NCBI GenBank assembly: GCA_003508835.1
Contig: PUFA01000003.1
Coordinates: forward strand, 20,221,501 to 20,285,500
Source: Eonycteris spelaea
Lineage: Eukaryota; Chordata; Mammalia; Chiroptera; Pteropodidae
Reading direction: 5' to 3'
Length of the DNA stretch: 64,000 nt
Shown: piece after piece, positions 25,839-39,412 of the stretch
Position numbering within the stretch: position 1 is the stretch's first letter
Layout: each line of letters starts with the position of its first letter
Notes under the pieces: generated by a model
Told to the model about the DNA's origin: nothing
Database searches by the model: none
The model's input: only the letters and a program-made list of their open reading frames with translations
Made by a program: the position numbers and the translations under genes

Positions 25839-26924
25839 GTATAGAGGCTTCCCTCCCCTCTAGGGTACGACTAAGGTGTCACTTATCTTTATGTCCCATG
25901 CATATAGGATAGAAAGACCTTCGGCATGTGTTGGCTGAGTGGATGGACTTGAGCACTGCAGATTCCTGCTAGTCACAGCACAAAATGCTCTCTCCCACCG
26001 GAAACACTAAATATAGTACAACCTAAATGACCCACTGGCACAAGGCTGTCAGCAGGCTGAGAACACCTGGGCGCAAGGGAGAGCGGCTCTGTCGTCGAAC
26101 GCCAGCTCGGGGGTCTGACAACGCCGCACTTCCTGCAGAGTCAGAGCGGTCATAGCTCCTTAACTTCTGCGGCCTTCTCCGTCCGAATGCCTGGTTCTGT
26201 GGGAACTTCTGGGTCCTGCAGATTTAGAACCCTTTCATGCAATGATGTGTTTCTGTGTTTCTCCAGAGCTAAATGGAAGGAAGCCGAGTGCAGAATCCTT
26301 AGCCCAGGTCTAACGTTACAGGGGAGCATCCGAGAGACATTCCACAAAGTCCCAGGCTCCCGACCTGTCTGTTCACAAGGGACAAATCATCAGCTGACTT
26401 CCAGAATGTACTGTGTCACATAGGCTACCCATCTTCCCTCACGGGGAACAAGCAACCCCCACAAGGCGTGGCCTCAAGGGAAGCAGAAGGAACCGGAAGT
26501 CATCAGGGTCTCCTTGGCACCCCCAGGCCCTGTTAATTCTGCAGGGACCCCTCCTCGAGGCTTCTCCATGGGCTCCAGTAAACGCTGACCTCAGCCCTGC
26601 AGGAACTAATGCTATGAAGAGGCACTTGGATTGCCCAGGCAAAAAGTGGCTACAACATATCTGCAGCTTATGTAACCAGAGGCCATTGGAAAAAAGAATA
26701 AAGGTTAAAGAGTGCTTAGCATCTGCGTCTAGCCTGTGAGGGCAAAGGAAAGAGGTCGTAGCCAGCTGAGGCTCTTACAAGCCTCAAGGAGCCTGTCCAA
26801 AGTCTGTGGCTCATCATAAGTGAGTGGAAAAGCAGCATAATTCACACAGGTGACATCAGTAAACAATGAATGGTCTTGTGTCCAGGGAGGATGGTCTGAG
26901 CGAAAGCTGGAAATGGGAGCTGGT

Positions 26925-27075
26925 GGTCTGAACACTGGTCCCAGTCCTGTCACTAACCACTGTGTGACCCAGGACACACCTGTCCTCACTGAGGAAGTCC
27001 CACTTCCTTCCTCAGTTTCTTCATTTGTAGGCCCTGCCGTCCTACCTTGTAAGGGCAATAAAGAAGAAAAATTCC
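26925..27075 (+). mobile_element. MIR
   Basis: Sense MIR core: gtcactaaccactgtgtgac, tcctcagtttcttcatttgt. Confidence 0.55.
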
Positions 27076-27999
27076 AATCGGATAATAAACCCCTCACAGT
27101 GGCAAAAGATGACACTGCCAGGCGCTGTGGTGGGAAGTCTTCTAAGGCATGTTTTTGCCCTTGGGAGCTACTAGCAATAATTAAGCAATATATAAAAAAA
27201 GAACTATTAATCATCAATTAAAGGTAAGTGGCAGGATACAGTCACTGGATATCAGTACATAATTAAATATAGGGAGTGGTACCAGCCCTCAGGATGGACT
27301 TCTCGCCCAGAAGTCCAGGAGTTCTCACAGAGAACTTGGTGCACATGACCCAAAGCAGACATGGACGAGGGATAACATCCCAGGCAAGAAAGTGCAAGGC
27401 CATCAGCTGGGTTGAAGCCAAGGACCTGTGGGCAGGTGTGGTGGGACTAAGTTCAGAAGGCAGGTCGAAGTCACACCATAGCTAAGGGATTCTCACATGA
27501 ACCTTTACCCAGAAGCAGCTAGAGAAAATGAGAGTCATTGGGTTGCAAGTATAAAAGTATGTTTTTAGCTATTAAGCATTGCACAAATGCTAATTGTCAT
27601 CATTGCTATTCTTGGCATCCACCCCTGAAGCCCAGCACCATATAAAGGGTACCCAGATGGTAGAATAAAAACATTAAAATAGAAGATAGACCACTGAATA
27701 ATTGATGTCAATTTCATCACCTAACAATACCCTATACCCAGATGGAACTGTCACAATAAGAAAAGCCAAGAACCTCAAAGCCAAGCAACTGAGCTCAAGC
27801 CAACATGAGTGTAGAATGAAGTCTTCCTCTCCACAAACGCCAGGTTTCCCAAACAACTTAGCGTTCTTGACCACTCTCATGGTCTTCCTCTGTCCCTGGC
27901 CACTTCTTCACTGGTCAGTTCACTAGTTCCTCTCCTCCATCCACTCCTAAATGATAGAGGGACCAGCTTCTTAGATCCCTCTTCCCTCCTCTCCCCCCA

Positions 28000-28022
28000 T
28001 ATATGTGTGTGTGTGTACGCAT

Positions 28023-28062
<40 letters not shown>
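28000..28062. repeat. Inverted TG/CA microsatellite
   Basis: A short TG run (about 28004-28016) followed by an 8-nt spacer and a CA run of about 19 units (28024-28062). The two halves are complementary, so the tract can fold on itself. Confidence 0.95.
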
Positions 28063-28065
<3 letters not shown>

Positions 28066-28234
28066 GATGTGATCTTGTGGCTGCTAACGCTCATATATAT
28101 AACAGTCCCAACCTTTGCACTGAGGTCTAAACCACATTCCCAATTTAAAGTCTTTATTTTGGTGCCTAATACGTGTAAGTTTAAAACATCAAACTGAACT
28201 CTTGACTCCTATCCTATCCCATCTTTCCTGGTGT

Positions 28235-28975
28235 TTCCCATCTCAGAAAACAATACTTCAATTCACTTGCTTACTCAAGCCAACAGCCTAGTTCTCCTGG
28301 CTTCCTCAGATCCACATCCAATCCATCGCAAGTCCATTAACTCTGCCTCCAAAAGGTACCCTGGATCTGACACTTCCCCCATCCACCCTGCCCCTGCTCA
28401 TCTCCTCAGGACTGTGCCTGCACCTTCTTACCTGGTCTCTGCTTCCACTCTCAGCTTCCAAACAGCAGTCAGAATTTTTTTTTTGAAAAAGCACATCAGA
28501 TCATATCACCCCTTGCTTCAAATCTTCCACTGAATTAGGAATAAAATCTGAACTCCTCATCACAACCGGCAAATATTGCACATCCTCTCCTCCAACTCCA
28601 TCCCTTCCATCCCCCAGAAAACTACAGTACAGCCCACGACTGGCCTCCTTTTCTTTCCCTGGGGCCTTTGAACTTGTAATCCACCAGGCCCCCATGGCTC
28701 TGCCTTGTCATGTAAATCTTAGCTTAAATATCACCTTTCTAAAAAGCTTTTCCTGACCAACTAATCTAAAAACATGCCCTGCTAATCACCTTCTACTATA
28801 CTCCCACTTGATTTTCATAGTTTTACTCTGAAACAATATTGTGCATCCCTTGCCTGGGCCAGGCTCATAAACATAAGCTGCAGGAGGTTAGACATCCAGC
28901 TATTTTGTTGTTCCATCCCCAGGGCCAAGAATGGTGCCCGATATAGGATAGGTGCTAAAATATTTGCAAAAGAAC
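28235..28975 (+). mobile_element. L2, long 3' copy (about 740 bp)
   Basis: Best L2 in the window, with landmarks in order: cttctccaa-type head, agcacatcagatcatatcac, aggaataaaatctgaactcc, cctggggcctttgaacttgt, cttagcttaaatatcacctt, ttttgttgttccatccccag, ataggataggtgctaaaata. No open frame of note. Confidence 0.9.
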
Positions 28976-29311
28976 CAATCTGAGCTAGAAGAAACCATGT
29001 GTAGTACAGGTGCTTCACCTCTGGAGGAAACGGAGACATTCCAGTTGTCCTTGCCCCAATGCCAATGTTCAGGTGAGAGTTCTCTGGATTCCATGGGTCT
29101 GGGAGACCTCACGGAAAAGAGACAGGATAGAGAAGGAAGGAAGGTATCTCAGGTGCATGCCAAGACATGGGGGATGAGGGAATCCAAGTTTTAAACATCA
29201 ACTGGATACTGAAGAGCCGGGGCAGGGCGGAGGCTGACACACAGGAGTAGTATCACTAATTCCATAGTGTGAATCAGTATCATTTTTCTTCTTCACAGCA
29301 GGTGAGAGAGA

Positions 29312-29510
29312 GACTGACTTTTCTGAGCACCACTATGAGTCCGTCAGCATACCAGGTATTTTCTATTCATTATCATTTAATCCTCGTAACTCTTCCAGTG
29401 AGACGCTATAGCCCTTATTTCTGTAAATGCTGGAGGCCATAGCCCATCGCAAGTGGGTCTCACCCTGTCCAGGGCCATGAGCAAGCCTGGATTCCAGTAG
29501 GTTTGAGGTC
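29312..29510 (-). mobile_element. MIR
   Basis: Inverted MIR: tctgagcaccactatgagtc, ataccaggtattttctattc, atcatttaatcctcgtaact, caagcctggattccagtagg. Confidence 0.7.
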
Positions 29511-31886
29511 TTTCCCTTTCCACCCATACTACACTGCATCCCCCCCCCCAAAAAAAGACCAAGAGCTCCCCAGCTTTTGGATTACAGGAAGTAGGCACCA
29601 GAAGGGGAGAGAGGAATATAGGACAAGAAGCCCAGGTCCCCTATAATGAAGCTGTGACACTAGTTTGGATAGAGGAGAAACGAGCTTTCATCCCTAACAT
29701 GAGCATATGGAGCCAGAAACCTGGGCCAATGACTTCCGGCTCCCAGCTCTCTTTCTTGCCACCACACCCTGTCTCCAAAGACAAATACAGTTGGCAGTTT
29801 GAAGCTCTATCAGTAAATGTCCCTCGGGCCAGGGCATGCCACACTGCAGAGCGATCAGAAAGGCTGGACTTTGGCTCAGCAAGTCTGACTGCAAATTGCC
29901 ATCCGAAGCCAAGAATGTCTCAAGGATAACCCCTGCTAACCCGACATCTTCTGGATGATCTCATTCCTTGAAAAATAGTCTCAAATGAAGCCACAGCTGT
30001 GAGAGCAACAAGAAGGCAGGGGGCAGGATGTTTTCTTTCTTTCTGTAATTGCTAAAGATGTGCCAAAAAGCAGTCTTTGGCCAGAGGCACAGCTCATTCA
30101 CTGCGATGGGAGAACAGGATGGAGTGGTGGGGGGCGGGGGGAGTGAGTGGAATGCCAGCCCAATTATGAGCCTGCACACTTGCATGGACCACCACACAGA
30201 GCTCGCTCCCAACTCTCTAAGGACAGGGGCCGCTAGGCATTGGAGAGGTATGACTTGCCTCAGTAGGACAGAGACAGAAGGAGGGAAAGAAGCCGTAGGA
30301 GGAGACAAAAGGGAAGAAGAGGAATAAAAAAAAAAGTAGGGGGAAAGTACATTAATTGCAAATCTAACTAAGGGTCACCTCCTTCTTGCCATTCAGAATT
30401 GATAAATATGAGTCAAGATTACAATGAGCTGGTTCATGGGTCTGTTTACTTGGATGCTAACAGCTGTCAGCACTAAAGGAACAAGCACTAATGAAAAGAG
30501 GCAAGGTTGGTGGTGGTGACCCAACCGAGCACATGCTGTGGTTCTAAGCGTCCACACGTCAACTAGTACTGTAAGCTAACCTTAGAAGAAAGACATGAGT
30601 CCCCCGAGACTCGAATGTGCTTTTCAAGAAAGCGCTGGCTGTGTTCTCAAGTGGCTTTGCCAGCATTCCCTCCTCCTCCTTCACCTTTCAGCAGATCCAC
30701 AAAGCCTGCATTTAGGTCAAACTCTTCCGTGGTTCCCTCCCTGAGGATCAGCAGCCCTCAGGATAAAGTACCCTAACCTAAACTCACAAGGGGACTGGCT
30801 GTTAGTGCAGGGCAAAGACACCCGATTCTCAGAGCCTTAGGGACGCCATAGCCCATTCTGACGAATGGGATGATCCTTGACTCTTCGGAAAACCAACACC
30901 TGCTATTTTTAAACAACTTGCTGACAGCCAACGAAGGCGAACCGAGGCTCAGGACGCTGCCAGATGATTCACGTACTTTACGCACAGGTGAGTCACCCAC
31001 CAGGTACCGTAAAGGTGGTGGGAAAGGGAGGAAAAACCCACGAGAGAAAAACATCTTCATTGTCAAGGTGCACAATCCCTGCACTGTAATAAAATAAAAA
31101 CAAACCCTCTCTCCAAAGCCGAGTCACCACACTCGGGAGCCGGTTTAAGGGCTTTGATTCTGATCAAAGTACACCAGGGAGGAGCCCTGGGACATAAAGG
31201 CTCGTGTGAGAAAAAAGAAAGCCCTATTTGGGGGCAAGTTTTTCCGTGCAAGTTACATTTCATATTCCGATTCATATACGGACCCATCTCTCTCCCTCCC
31301 TCTGATGGATAAGCTTTGTTAGAAACCCCAGAACGCAGAAATTCACAAGTGCATCCAAGAAGCACAGACAAGGGGGGGGAAGGGTTTAAAGCCGGCCTAG
31401 CGGCCCTTTTTGCCCTGTCGACCCTTATTTCATGTTCCCCACGTCTTGGTTATACAGCTTGAAATTTTATCCAGGAGCGATTCACTTGGTTAACAATATT
31501 CTTTTCTGAAAATGCACATACAACTTAACAGGACTATGGCATACTGGTGCATCACACCCTGCCAACGCCTCAGTTCAGTGCCACCTGGGGAAAACCAGCT
31601 GAAAGCAGCTGCTCAGACGAAACGTCTTTTTACCATGACCGAGGCGGCCTCAAGCATGATGGGGCTCAGGGCCCGTGACGGCACCGAGGGCTGGAGGAGG
31701 TTGGCATGAGGGTCAAACGTAACAAGAGGCAGGGAAAATGCCAGACGTCACAGCTACCCCGAAATGCGCCATATCCTATGCCCAGGCTAGACCTTCCAGG
31801 ACCCAGGACCCGTCTGACCTCACATTGGGAACATGATAACTCAAGCACATTATGGACCAAATAGGTTGACCTAGTAAGTGTCCTGC

Positions 31887-31909
31887 AAAAAAAAAAAAAA
31901 AAAAAAAAA
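31887..31909. repeat. Poly(A) run (23 nt)
   Basis: Uninterrupted A run on the plus strand. No recognisable SINE or processed transcript immediately before it. Confidence 0.93.
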
Positions 31910-32669
31910 GACTATTTCTAGTGGGAAATTCCTCCTAAAACTCCAAACACTCAGAGAACTTTTTATAATAATCTACTGATATTAGTAGGGGCTCCCTATA
32001 TTTAAAACACATTCTTGAAAACTCAAACCAGTTCAGATCAAGAGCCCCACTCTTTGCTATGCTTAAAGGAAGGACTGTGTGCAGATAGGTGAAAAATGCT
32101 AATAACACAGAATTTATTCTGAGCCCTAATCAACTTCCCTCTCAGGGGAATGTCTGGCCTAACATTAACTGTAAAATTAGGAGCTAAATTCCACTCACAG
32201 ATACCCTCCCCAGCATCTGTGCCTCCCAAAAGCTGAGACCATTAGGCACTGAGGTTCATTTTACTTTAAAGAACTCAAGGCTCTAACCCCAATACAAGTG
32301 AGGAAGCAGCTGCCAGTTTGGACAAGTACGTTGCATGTGACGTGAGAGCACCAGAACATGGGATGCAAAGGCGAAATATTCGATCCTTATTTGGGGACAT
32401 TAATTTCACTTTAACCCACAGCCTCAGAGGGCTTCCCTGTATCTGGCCAGCCATTCTGCAAATATATGAGCTCAGTTACAAGGCTGGTCCCCAGGGGACA
32501 CTAACCACTGGGTGGGGGTGGGAGTCACCACCTGATCCCCTAGACCATCCAGGATGTCAGATTCATTCATCCTCAGGCACAACACTCCAGACTACTGTGA
32601 GGGAGATTTACAATGCAAGGTGAATTATGGAATACAGCTTTGTCACTTCCTTGAACAACTGCCACAGAA

Positions 32670-32868
32670 GTGTCACAGTAAGACAGACTCTGGAGCCAGA
32701 CTGCCGGCCACATAGCTGTGTGACTTGGGCCAGTTACATACCCTCCCTGGGCCTCACTTTATCTTTGGATCCCTCCCCTAGGGCAGATGGGAAGATTCCA
32801 TGACATAGTATGTATAGTCTTTAGAACCGTGCCTGGCACCTGTTGGTTAGCACTCAGCAGAACATATT
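32670..32868 (+). mobile_element. MIR, good copy
   Basis: Sense MIR with gactctggagccagactgcc, tagctgtgtgacttgggcca, aggg cctcactttatctttgg, gtgcctggcacctgttggtt. Confidence 0.88.
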
Positions 32869-33384
32869 ACCCACTTGAGCTCAATTGTCTCACCTGTAAA
32901 AGTATCAAAAGATCTGTGTTCCCTTTAACCCTATACCTAGGATGAATCAAATGTCAACACTGACAGAGTGGGATAATTGTCCTTTCTTAGCTTTTTCTTT
33001 CTGGGTTATATGCAGGTTTTTTAAAAACTCTGCTTTAACCGTTTCTAATTGTTCTCCCTGGACTATTAGTACCTGGGTTAGTAGGTACAAAGATGTGTTC
33101 ACAGGACACGGAACCTCAGCTCCATCACCTGAGAGTGAAGAGGACCCTGGGAAGGAACTGCCAACTCAATATTTAATTTCCCTCTTCTGAATCTCCAGTA
33201 AAAAGACAGTTGTCCAGTTCAGGCATAAATGCCCTCGGGGCTGGGGAACTTGTCACTCACACAGATCTTAGCCTTGCTGGAGACGTCCCAAGTCCTTTAC
33301 GTCCCTACCTTCTAGGAACGTGTGACCAAATCTAAGCTGCCACGCAATCTCGACACTTGCCATGGTGGTAATGACAACAGACCG

Positions 33385-33472
33385 GTTTGGAGGGCTTCAA
33401 AACGGTACGTAGTTTGAATCTCACGACTCCTCTGAGGAGTAAATAGGGCAGGTAGTATCCCATCTCTACTGA
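33385..33472 (-). mobile_element. MIR fragment
   Basis: Short inverted MIR: gaatctcacgactcctctga, ggcaggtagtatcccatctc. Confidence 0.45.
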
Positions 33473-35234
33473 AATGAAGGGGTGGGGGGAGGGCTCAGCA
33501 CATTTAAGTGGTTCTGCCCACTTTTCCTATGAAACTCCAGAGTCAGGTCGTCCAACTCCAATTCAGGGATCTCAGTCCATTTTCCCAACCTGCCAATTCA
33601 GAAGCATGAAACCCCCTGCCTGTAATGATCATAACAGTTCTCCAAGCCCTTCCTGCTTATTCTGTCTAGATGATTCATGATGACAAGTCAAGGATCGTTT
33701 TTCCAACGTATGAACAGCTTAGCATGTTAGTTTACAAAATGAAAAGCATAACAGGAAAAGGATTTGTACGTCATATCTTCTTTAGAACGTCATAAAATCT
33801 AATCTAAACCTGTAAGACCTAGAGTAATGGCTCACTAACGACCAGCCCCATCTCCAATCCCAAGCTAAACAAACAATATTTTACCCAGTTACTTTCCAAA
33901 TGACACCAGCCATTCGCCTATCACCGCCTTCTTGAAATTACACATAATATGAAATTGATATAATTCAACTGGTTAAAACTCTAAGTTATACAGTGATGCA
34001 ACGTCATAAAAGTACAGAAAGATCATTTATAACAGAGCTATCGCACAGAGCGAAAGGCAACCACTTACAATAGGGTAGAAATCCGCTTTGTTTTTATTTC
34101 TGAAAAGCCGTATGTCCTATTTTGGCTTTGGCCACTGTAGCTATTAACACAGTAAACATGAGAGGGGGCTGGAGAGAGGACAACTGTCTTATCCATCCAC
34201 CGTCCACCTCACAACTGCGATGTCTCCGGAAAGACTTGGCTACCTTGCAGTGGGAATGTGGTCCTCTTTACCGACTAGAGGTCTTCAGGATGCTGCTGTT
34301 TTTGAGCTGACAGCAAAGTGCTTCGCAAACCAGTGGAAGTGGGGAAAGAGGCAGGAGAGCCCTGTGTGTTAAGTCTGGCTGCCCAATGGCACAAGAAAAG
34401 AGACTGTGGCCCTTGGGAAGTCGAGCGAAGCAGCCAGGAAGTGTCCGTAAGCAGCTGGGTCTCGGATCAGATGCCTACGAACGAATCCCACAGCCATTCC
34501 CAGGAAACTCCTTCTGGGAAGAAGGTTTCTTTCCAGGCTCTGGGTGATTACCTTTCTAGACCTAATAAATCACATTTGACTCTCAGCACACAGGGAGACG
34601 GTGCCACCCCCATCTTCATTAACAAGGCCACATTAATAAAACATACTTGGACCCATTAATTCAAATAAATACTTAAGCACCAATGTGGCAGGTGCCAGGA
34701 CAGACCTGTGAACAATTAAGACGTGCTGCCATGTCCTCGCAGGCACCAAGCCAGGCTGACCAGCCCTTCCCGATGCTGGACCCTCTCGGATCACACACAC
34801 GGCCCTTGTTGTGGGATTCCATTAAACGACCTCGTGAGACCCTCTGCTCTTACCAGGGTGCTGACAGAGACTTCTCCGTAAAGAGATGTCAAAACAAAGG
34901 CATAAGGAGCCTGGCCATAACTATTATCTGGGTGTCCTGTGCCCAGGACGGAGCTTGACAAACACATGCAATAGGCAGGCAGTATCCATGGGGCTGGAAA
35001 ATGATTGATTTTACAAAATGTTATCACAGGATGACAGGAAGGAATAAAAAGATCAGTGCGGTGGGAGCCATGTCGTCTGGGTTCTGATCTCTGGTACAGG
35101 AGTGCGACCCTCATATAAAGTCCCTACTTAAACTTCTAAGTGAGGCTCACTAAAATTCTCGGCGGGTATAGACCTGATTTTTCCAGTATAAAATGTTGCT
35201 GACTTTTTTTTAAGTACAGAGGACTTAGAGCTGA

Positions 35235-35570
35235 CATTGATATCCCCAAAACATGTTCACATATCTTATAGCCTATTTCTACTTGCTTTATACTTTTTAA
35301 ACTAATTCGCAGGTACTGTTGAGGGTACCTTCCCTTCCACTGCCCTCCCTATATGCCAAAAGATAACCATTATCTTGACAGTGGGGTCCCTTCGCATCTG
35401 TTTGTGGACCATGACCAAATATATATCCATAAATACACCACACTGTTTGGATCCTTTAGATAAATGTAGCATATCCTACATATTCCATAACTTCATTTTT
35501 TCCACTCACCATTGATATTTACCCTTGCTGATACATGTAGATCTGGTTCACTCATGTCAGTATTCCTGTG
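35235..35570 (-). mobile_element. L1 3' region, in gene orientation
   Basis: Antisense L1M-like layout: gataaccattatcttgacag, ttccataacttcattttttc cactcacc, tgctgatacatgtagatct. Divergent. The only L1-like piece on the same strand as MYO5B. Confidence 0.5.
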
Positions 35571-35779
35571 TGTGTGTGTGCACGCCATTATTCAGCCGTT
35601 GTACCATCAGGAGGCCTTGACAAGTGTTCATTTCACTTACCATTTCATCAACCTTACTCAAAATCTCCTACATGTGCCATACACGATGCAGGCACCAAAG
35701 ATCGAAAAATGAACTATATAATTCTTTCATTTGGGCCAAAGATAAAGCGCTGCCCTGTAGAAAGGCCAAAGGTGGAGGA

Positions 35780-36015
35780 ACCCCACCAACTATGCCAGCC
35801 GTCAGTGGGATATGTATGTCTAGAGCTCAGGAGGAAGCAAAGGCTTAAGAAATGAGCCTAGAGGTCTTGTGCTCACAGGTAGAGGTTGAAGCCACCAGAG
35901 CTTGCCAAAGCCCATGACTAGTCAAACCACAGAAGCATGAGCGATAAAAACGGACTGTTGTTTTTATGCCACTAAATATTGGGTGGTTTGTCATCAGCAA
36001 CGGATCACCAAAACA
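35780..36015 (+). mobile_element. LTR-like fragment (MaLR-type tail)
   Basis: End resembles an LTR tail found in mammals: actgttgtttttatgccact, aatattgggtggtttgtcat, cagcaacggatcaccaaaac. Family uncertain. Confidence 0.4.
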
Positions 36016-36479
36016 GGAGGTTACCCTTCCAAAATCTCCCAATCAGACTGACTGGCGTTGTAGCCCTCTACAGAAAATCCTGTAAGAAACCCAGCATGAC
36101 AGCACATCTGGCCCTTCTAGCGTGTGTGACAGCTCTGAACACCACAATGAGCACGCATCAACATTACCCACCACTTTAACATCATGTGGCCAATGACACA
36201 TCCTACTATCTCAGCTTTCTCCTAGCATCCTGAGAGGGCAGGGACTTAAGTTGTAGCCAGGCAGGATTTTGATGTTTGCAAATGACTGCCCCTTTATACC
36301 ATTACGCCCCCAGCTACTGTGGAAAACCCCCTTGGATAAAACAACATCTTGAGGACTCTGTTAAAAAGCAGAAGGTTAAAAGAATTATATTGTTTGTCTG
36401 CATGTGCCCATCAACGATGCAGACAGATACCAGCAAAAACCACCAAACACACACCTAAGAGTAGCAAAAAGAGGCCCAG

Positions 36480-37025
36480 GCATTGACAGGGTAGCTTTGA
36501 AGGGCCAAACCATGGAGCACAGAGTAAGAACTGGAGGCTACCAGTTCTAATTTATGAGGCTCCTTTCTCAGAGAGGTAAGGCCACCTGTGTAGGAAGCAC
36601 AGGTGATGTGAGGTGCAGGACAGCCAAGATGAGAAGAGCCTGGGCACTCTGTCCTCCCTCCAGCAGGGAGAAAAACTTCCACATAAACCAACGCCTCAGT
36701 AACACAGAAGTGGCTGGGATTCTGTGAGCTGGAAAGGTAAGAGAGGGCTTCACGGCGCAGTAACATTTGAGCAAATCTTTGAAAGACGGGCAGAGACGGA
36801 AGAGGGGTACACGAAAGAGACCCACACAAGTGGGTGCCGTAAACCGGCTGGGAATTTGGTGTGCAAAGGAAGGAAATAGAGTTTAAAAGTCAGGATTCTA
36901 GCAGACCATGGAGGACCCTAATACACAGAAGACTTCCTATTATAGGAAACCATTGGAAGTTTCTGAACCTGATAAAAATGAGACAAGAACTGAGCCTTGG
37001 AAACTTCCCGTGGCAGGTTGTCTGT
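36480..37025 (+). mobile_element. Ancient mammalian repeat, same module as 21.8 kb
   Basis: Phrases gagagggcttcacggcgcag, taacatttgagcaaatcttt, agcagaccatggaggaccct, aaccattggaagtttctgaa. Same order as the element at 21845-22400. Confidence 0.5.
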
Positions 37026-37888
37026 GAGAGCAGCTATCACACGAAGGAAAAGTAAGTGAGGCGGAGTCCTTTTATCGCCACCCCCAGACGCAGCCTAAAT
37101 AACGGGGGGCAACACTGGGCAAACCGCAGAGGCGACATATTTTTAAGATGACTTTAAACTCATTCAAGCAAAAATCATGTTCCTTTCTGTTTAACCCCAG
37201 GTTAGCTCATTAAGAATAAAACAGAGCAATAAAAACATTTGTTTAATCTACCTGTTGGCCTACCCCGTCACATATCCCATACATAGTCTTGCTCTCCTTC
37301 AAGGACCAGATGGAGCTTGTACTTCAGAAATTATCAGCTTTTTTCAAATTGTCTAGATTACATATTTGAGCACACTGCCATTTAAATGTATGCATTCTTC
37401 TATGTATAATTTATATCCCCTATCTTCCAAAAAAGATTTGTGGCAAAGCAATTCATTTTATGCTGTCTTTTCCAGTCATTGTTTTGCATATCTATCTTAC
37501 CTACCCATCTACATTATAAACTTCTTTTGAAGACGGGTTGTGTATTATACATCTTTGATTCTTCTAAAAGACTCAGTGTAGAAGGCATATGTCAGTGCTG
37601 ACAGATTCTAGATGGCTGATTTATGTTGCTCCTAGCCTCAGTAATATCATTTGGGGAAAAATTTCTCTCTAAAATGTCCATAATTCCTGGCCAGTCACCT
37701 AGCAAAAGTAACCTTCTGGAAGGCAATTCAGCTTCTTTTAAGCATTTTTTTAAAGTTCATCTGAAGCTCAACTTAGAGGAACCCTTCCTTCAAGAACTGG
37801 AAATATGAAAAGCACATCATAACGAAGGCATGCATATAAGACAGACCTCAGGGTGCCCATGAGAATGAACCACTGCTTGCTGACAGGG

Positions 37889-38246
37889 TGCTGCGCACTA
37901 AACGTCCTGCCCAGATGCTTGTGTTGAAACCTAATCCCAGCGTCATGGCGTTTGGGAGGTGGGGCCTTTAGGAAGTGATCAGGTCATGAGGGTGGAGCCT
38001 CATGAACAGGATTAGTGCCCTTTTGGGGGCTGGAGAGAGCAGAGTTTCCCACGTCTGCCACGTGAGGACACCGTGAGAAGACAGCTGTCTCTGAGCCAAG
38101 AAGTGGACCCTCCCCAGAGACCAAATCTGTCAGCCTTGACCTTGGACATCCCAGCCTCCACGACTGTGACAAATAAACTGCCACTGTTTATAAGCCACTC
38201 ACTCTACGGTATTCTGTTGTGTAGCAGCTCCAAAGGACTAAGACAC
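37889..38246 (+). mobile_element. ERVL-MaLR solo LTR (MLT1/MST-like)
   Basis: Near full-length LTR starting TGCTGCGCAC and ending ggactaagaca. Landmarks: ttgtgttgaaacctaatccc, tttgggaggtggggccttta, gtcatgagggtggagcctca, acgtgaggacaccgtgagaa, and a polyadenylation-type aataaa near 38172. Only an LTR is present; there is no internal viral coding sequence. Confidence 0.92.
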
Positions 38247-39264
38247 AGAGATTCCAAGAATGACAGCCATAGGGTGTTAATAGCCCTCATTGGCTCTGTC
38301 TCCACACCCAACTGGAATTCAAATATTTATATGCTCCACCGTCAGCATTTATACTGAACTAGGAAATCACCACCATCCGACCATGGGTGAGCTTTCTGCT
38401 GTTGTTCCTGCTACTACCTCTACTACTTCTCTACCTACACGCGTCACCCCCGCCTAATCCCCACCTTTTTTTTTTTATCCTTGGTTTAACAAAAAATCAC
38501 CAAGAAGATTTCAAACTAATTTTAAAAATCAAAGCAGAGTAGCTCCCTAGCATTTGCTGCCCCAAAGTCTTCCTGCAACTGACCTGGTGTGCACTACAAT
38601 GCAACTCAGGGGAGCGACTACCTCTTGGATCCATTCCAAAAGACACTCATCGTATCACCATGTCCCTCCACCCTCCTGCAGCACCGGGGGAGGGTTTCCT
38701 TCCACCATACCCAAGCAAGCTGTGTTCTAAGTTCTGAGTCTGGAACTCACTTTTTCCTTAGAAACAATCCTGGAATTGATAGGTTCCTAGGTCAGCCCAC
38801 ACAGCCTACAGGCCCAAATTATAGTAAGCATTTACATTTCTACGAGGAAGGACATTTCAAATCACGTATTACCAGGGAGTTCTCTGAGTGAGGGCCCCCC
38901 ACCTGTGATTATAGATGGGGATGCCTTGCAGCCACTTACCAACTGGTCAAAGGAAACTGGACAAAGTCATCGAATGCACTGGAAATTTATAAAAATCTTA
39001 TTAAATATGTGGCAGCCCGTCTCATAGCAGTTTTGACTTATCATTGTGTATTTAGGGATAAAAATGTTGTCCATTTCCTTCCTGCATGAGGTTGACAGAC
39101 ATTCTCTCCTCTCACTTTCTTGGGCACTATCTGAAAAGTCTCTTCCAATTTTAATCATGTTCCACTTATTTTCATACCCATCCTTGCATTCTTAGAAATT
39201 CAGTCACCACAACAAGTACTAAAGCTATCGTAACCATTTACAGATGGAACTTGATAATACTCGA

Positions 39265-39412
39265 CATGCATGAATCTCACCCCTCAATCGTCATAACCAC
39301 CCCACAAAATAGGTATAACTCAAAGAAGTGAAGGGAGGTACCTAGAACAAAAGCAACGGGTAATCCCCTCGAACTTCAACCCAAATCGGCTACTATTCTG
39401 CCTTCTTCCCCT
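39265..39412 (-). mobile_element. MIR, eroded
   Basis: Inverted MIR: tcataaccaccccacaaaat, actcaaagaagtgaaggg, aacttcaacccaaatcggct. Confidence 0.45.

Larger units (their letters stand above)
21841..35230 (-). other. MYO5B: MYO5B intron 1, second part
   Basis: Intronic. Contains an old repeat module at 21.8-22.4 kb, MER20, a long L2 copy at 28.2-29.0 kb, a TG/CA tract and several MIR copies. Nothing recognised in 22405-25700, 25840-26920, 27080-27995, 28980-29310, 29515-32660 (apart from an A run at 31887-31909 and a weak L2-like patch near 30690-30800), 32870-33380 and 33475-35230. A short phrase near 34650-34705 resembles the 3' end of an inverted MIR but is too short to call. Confidence 0.8.

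Noticed and set aside
27877..28197. Open frames with Cys-Val or Thr-His runs
   Set aside because: Translation through the TG/CA tract at 28000-28062.
30118..30150. G-rich block as a G-quadruplex
   Set aside because: Only two long G runs, so fewer than four G-tracts; kept as simple composition.
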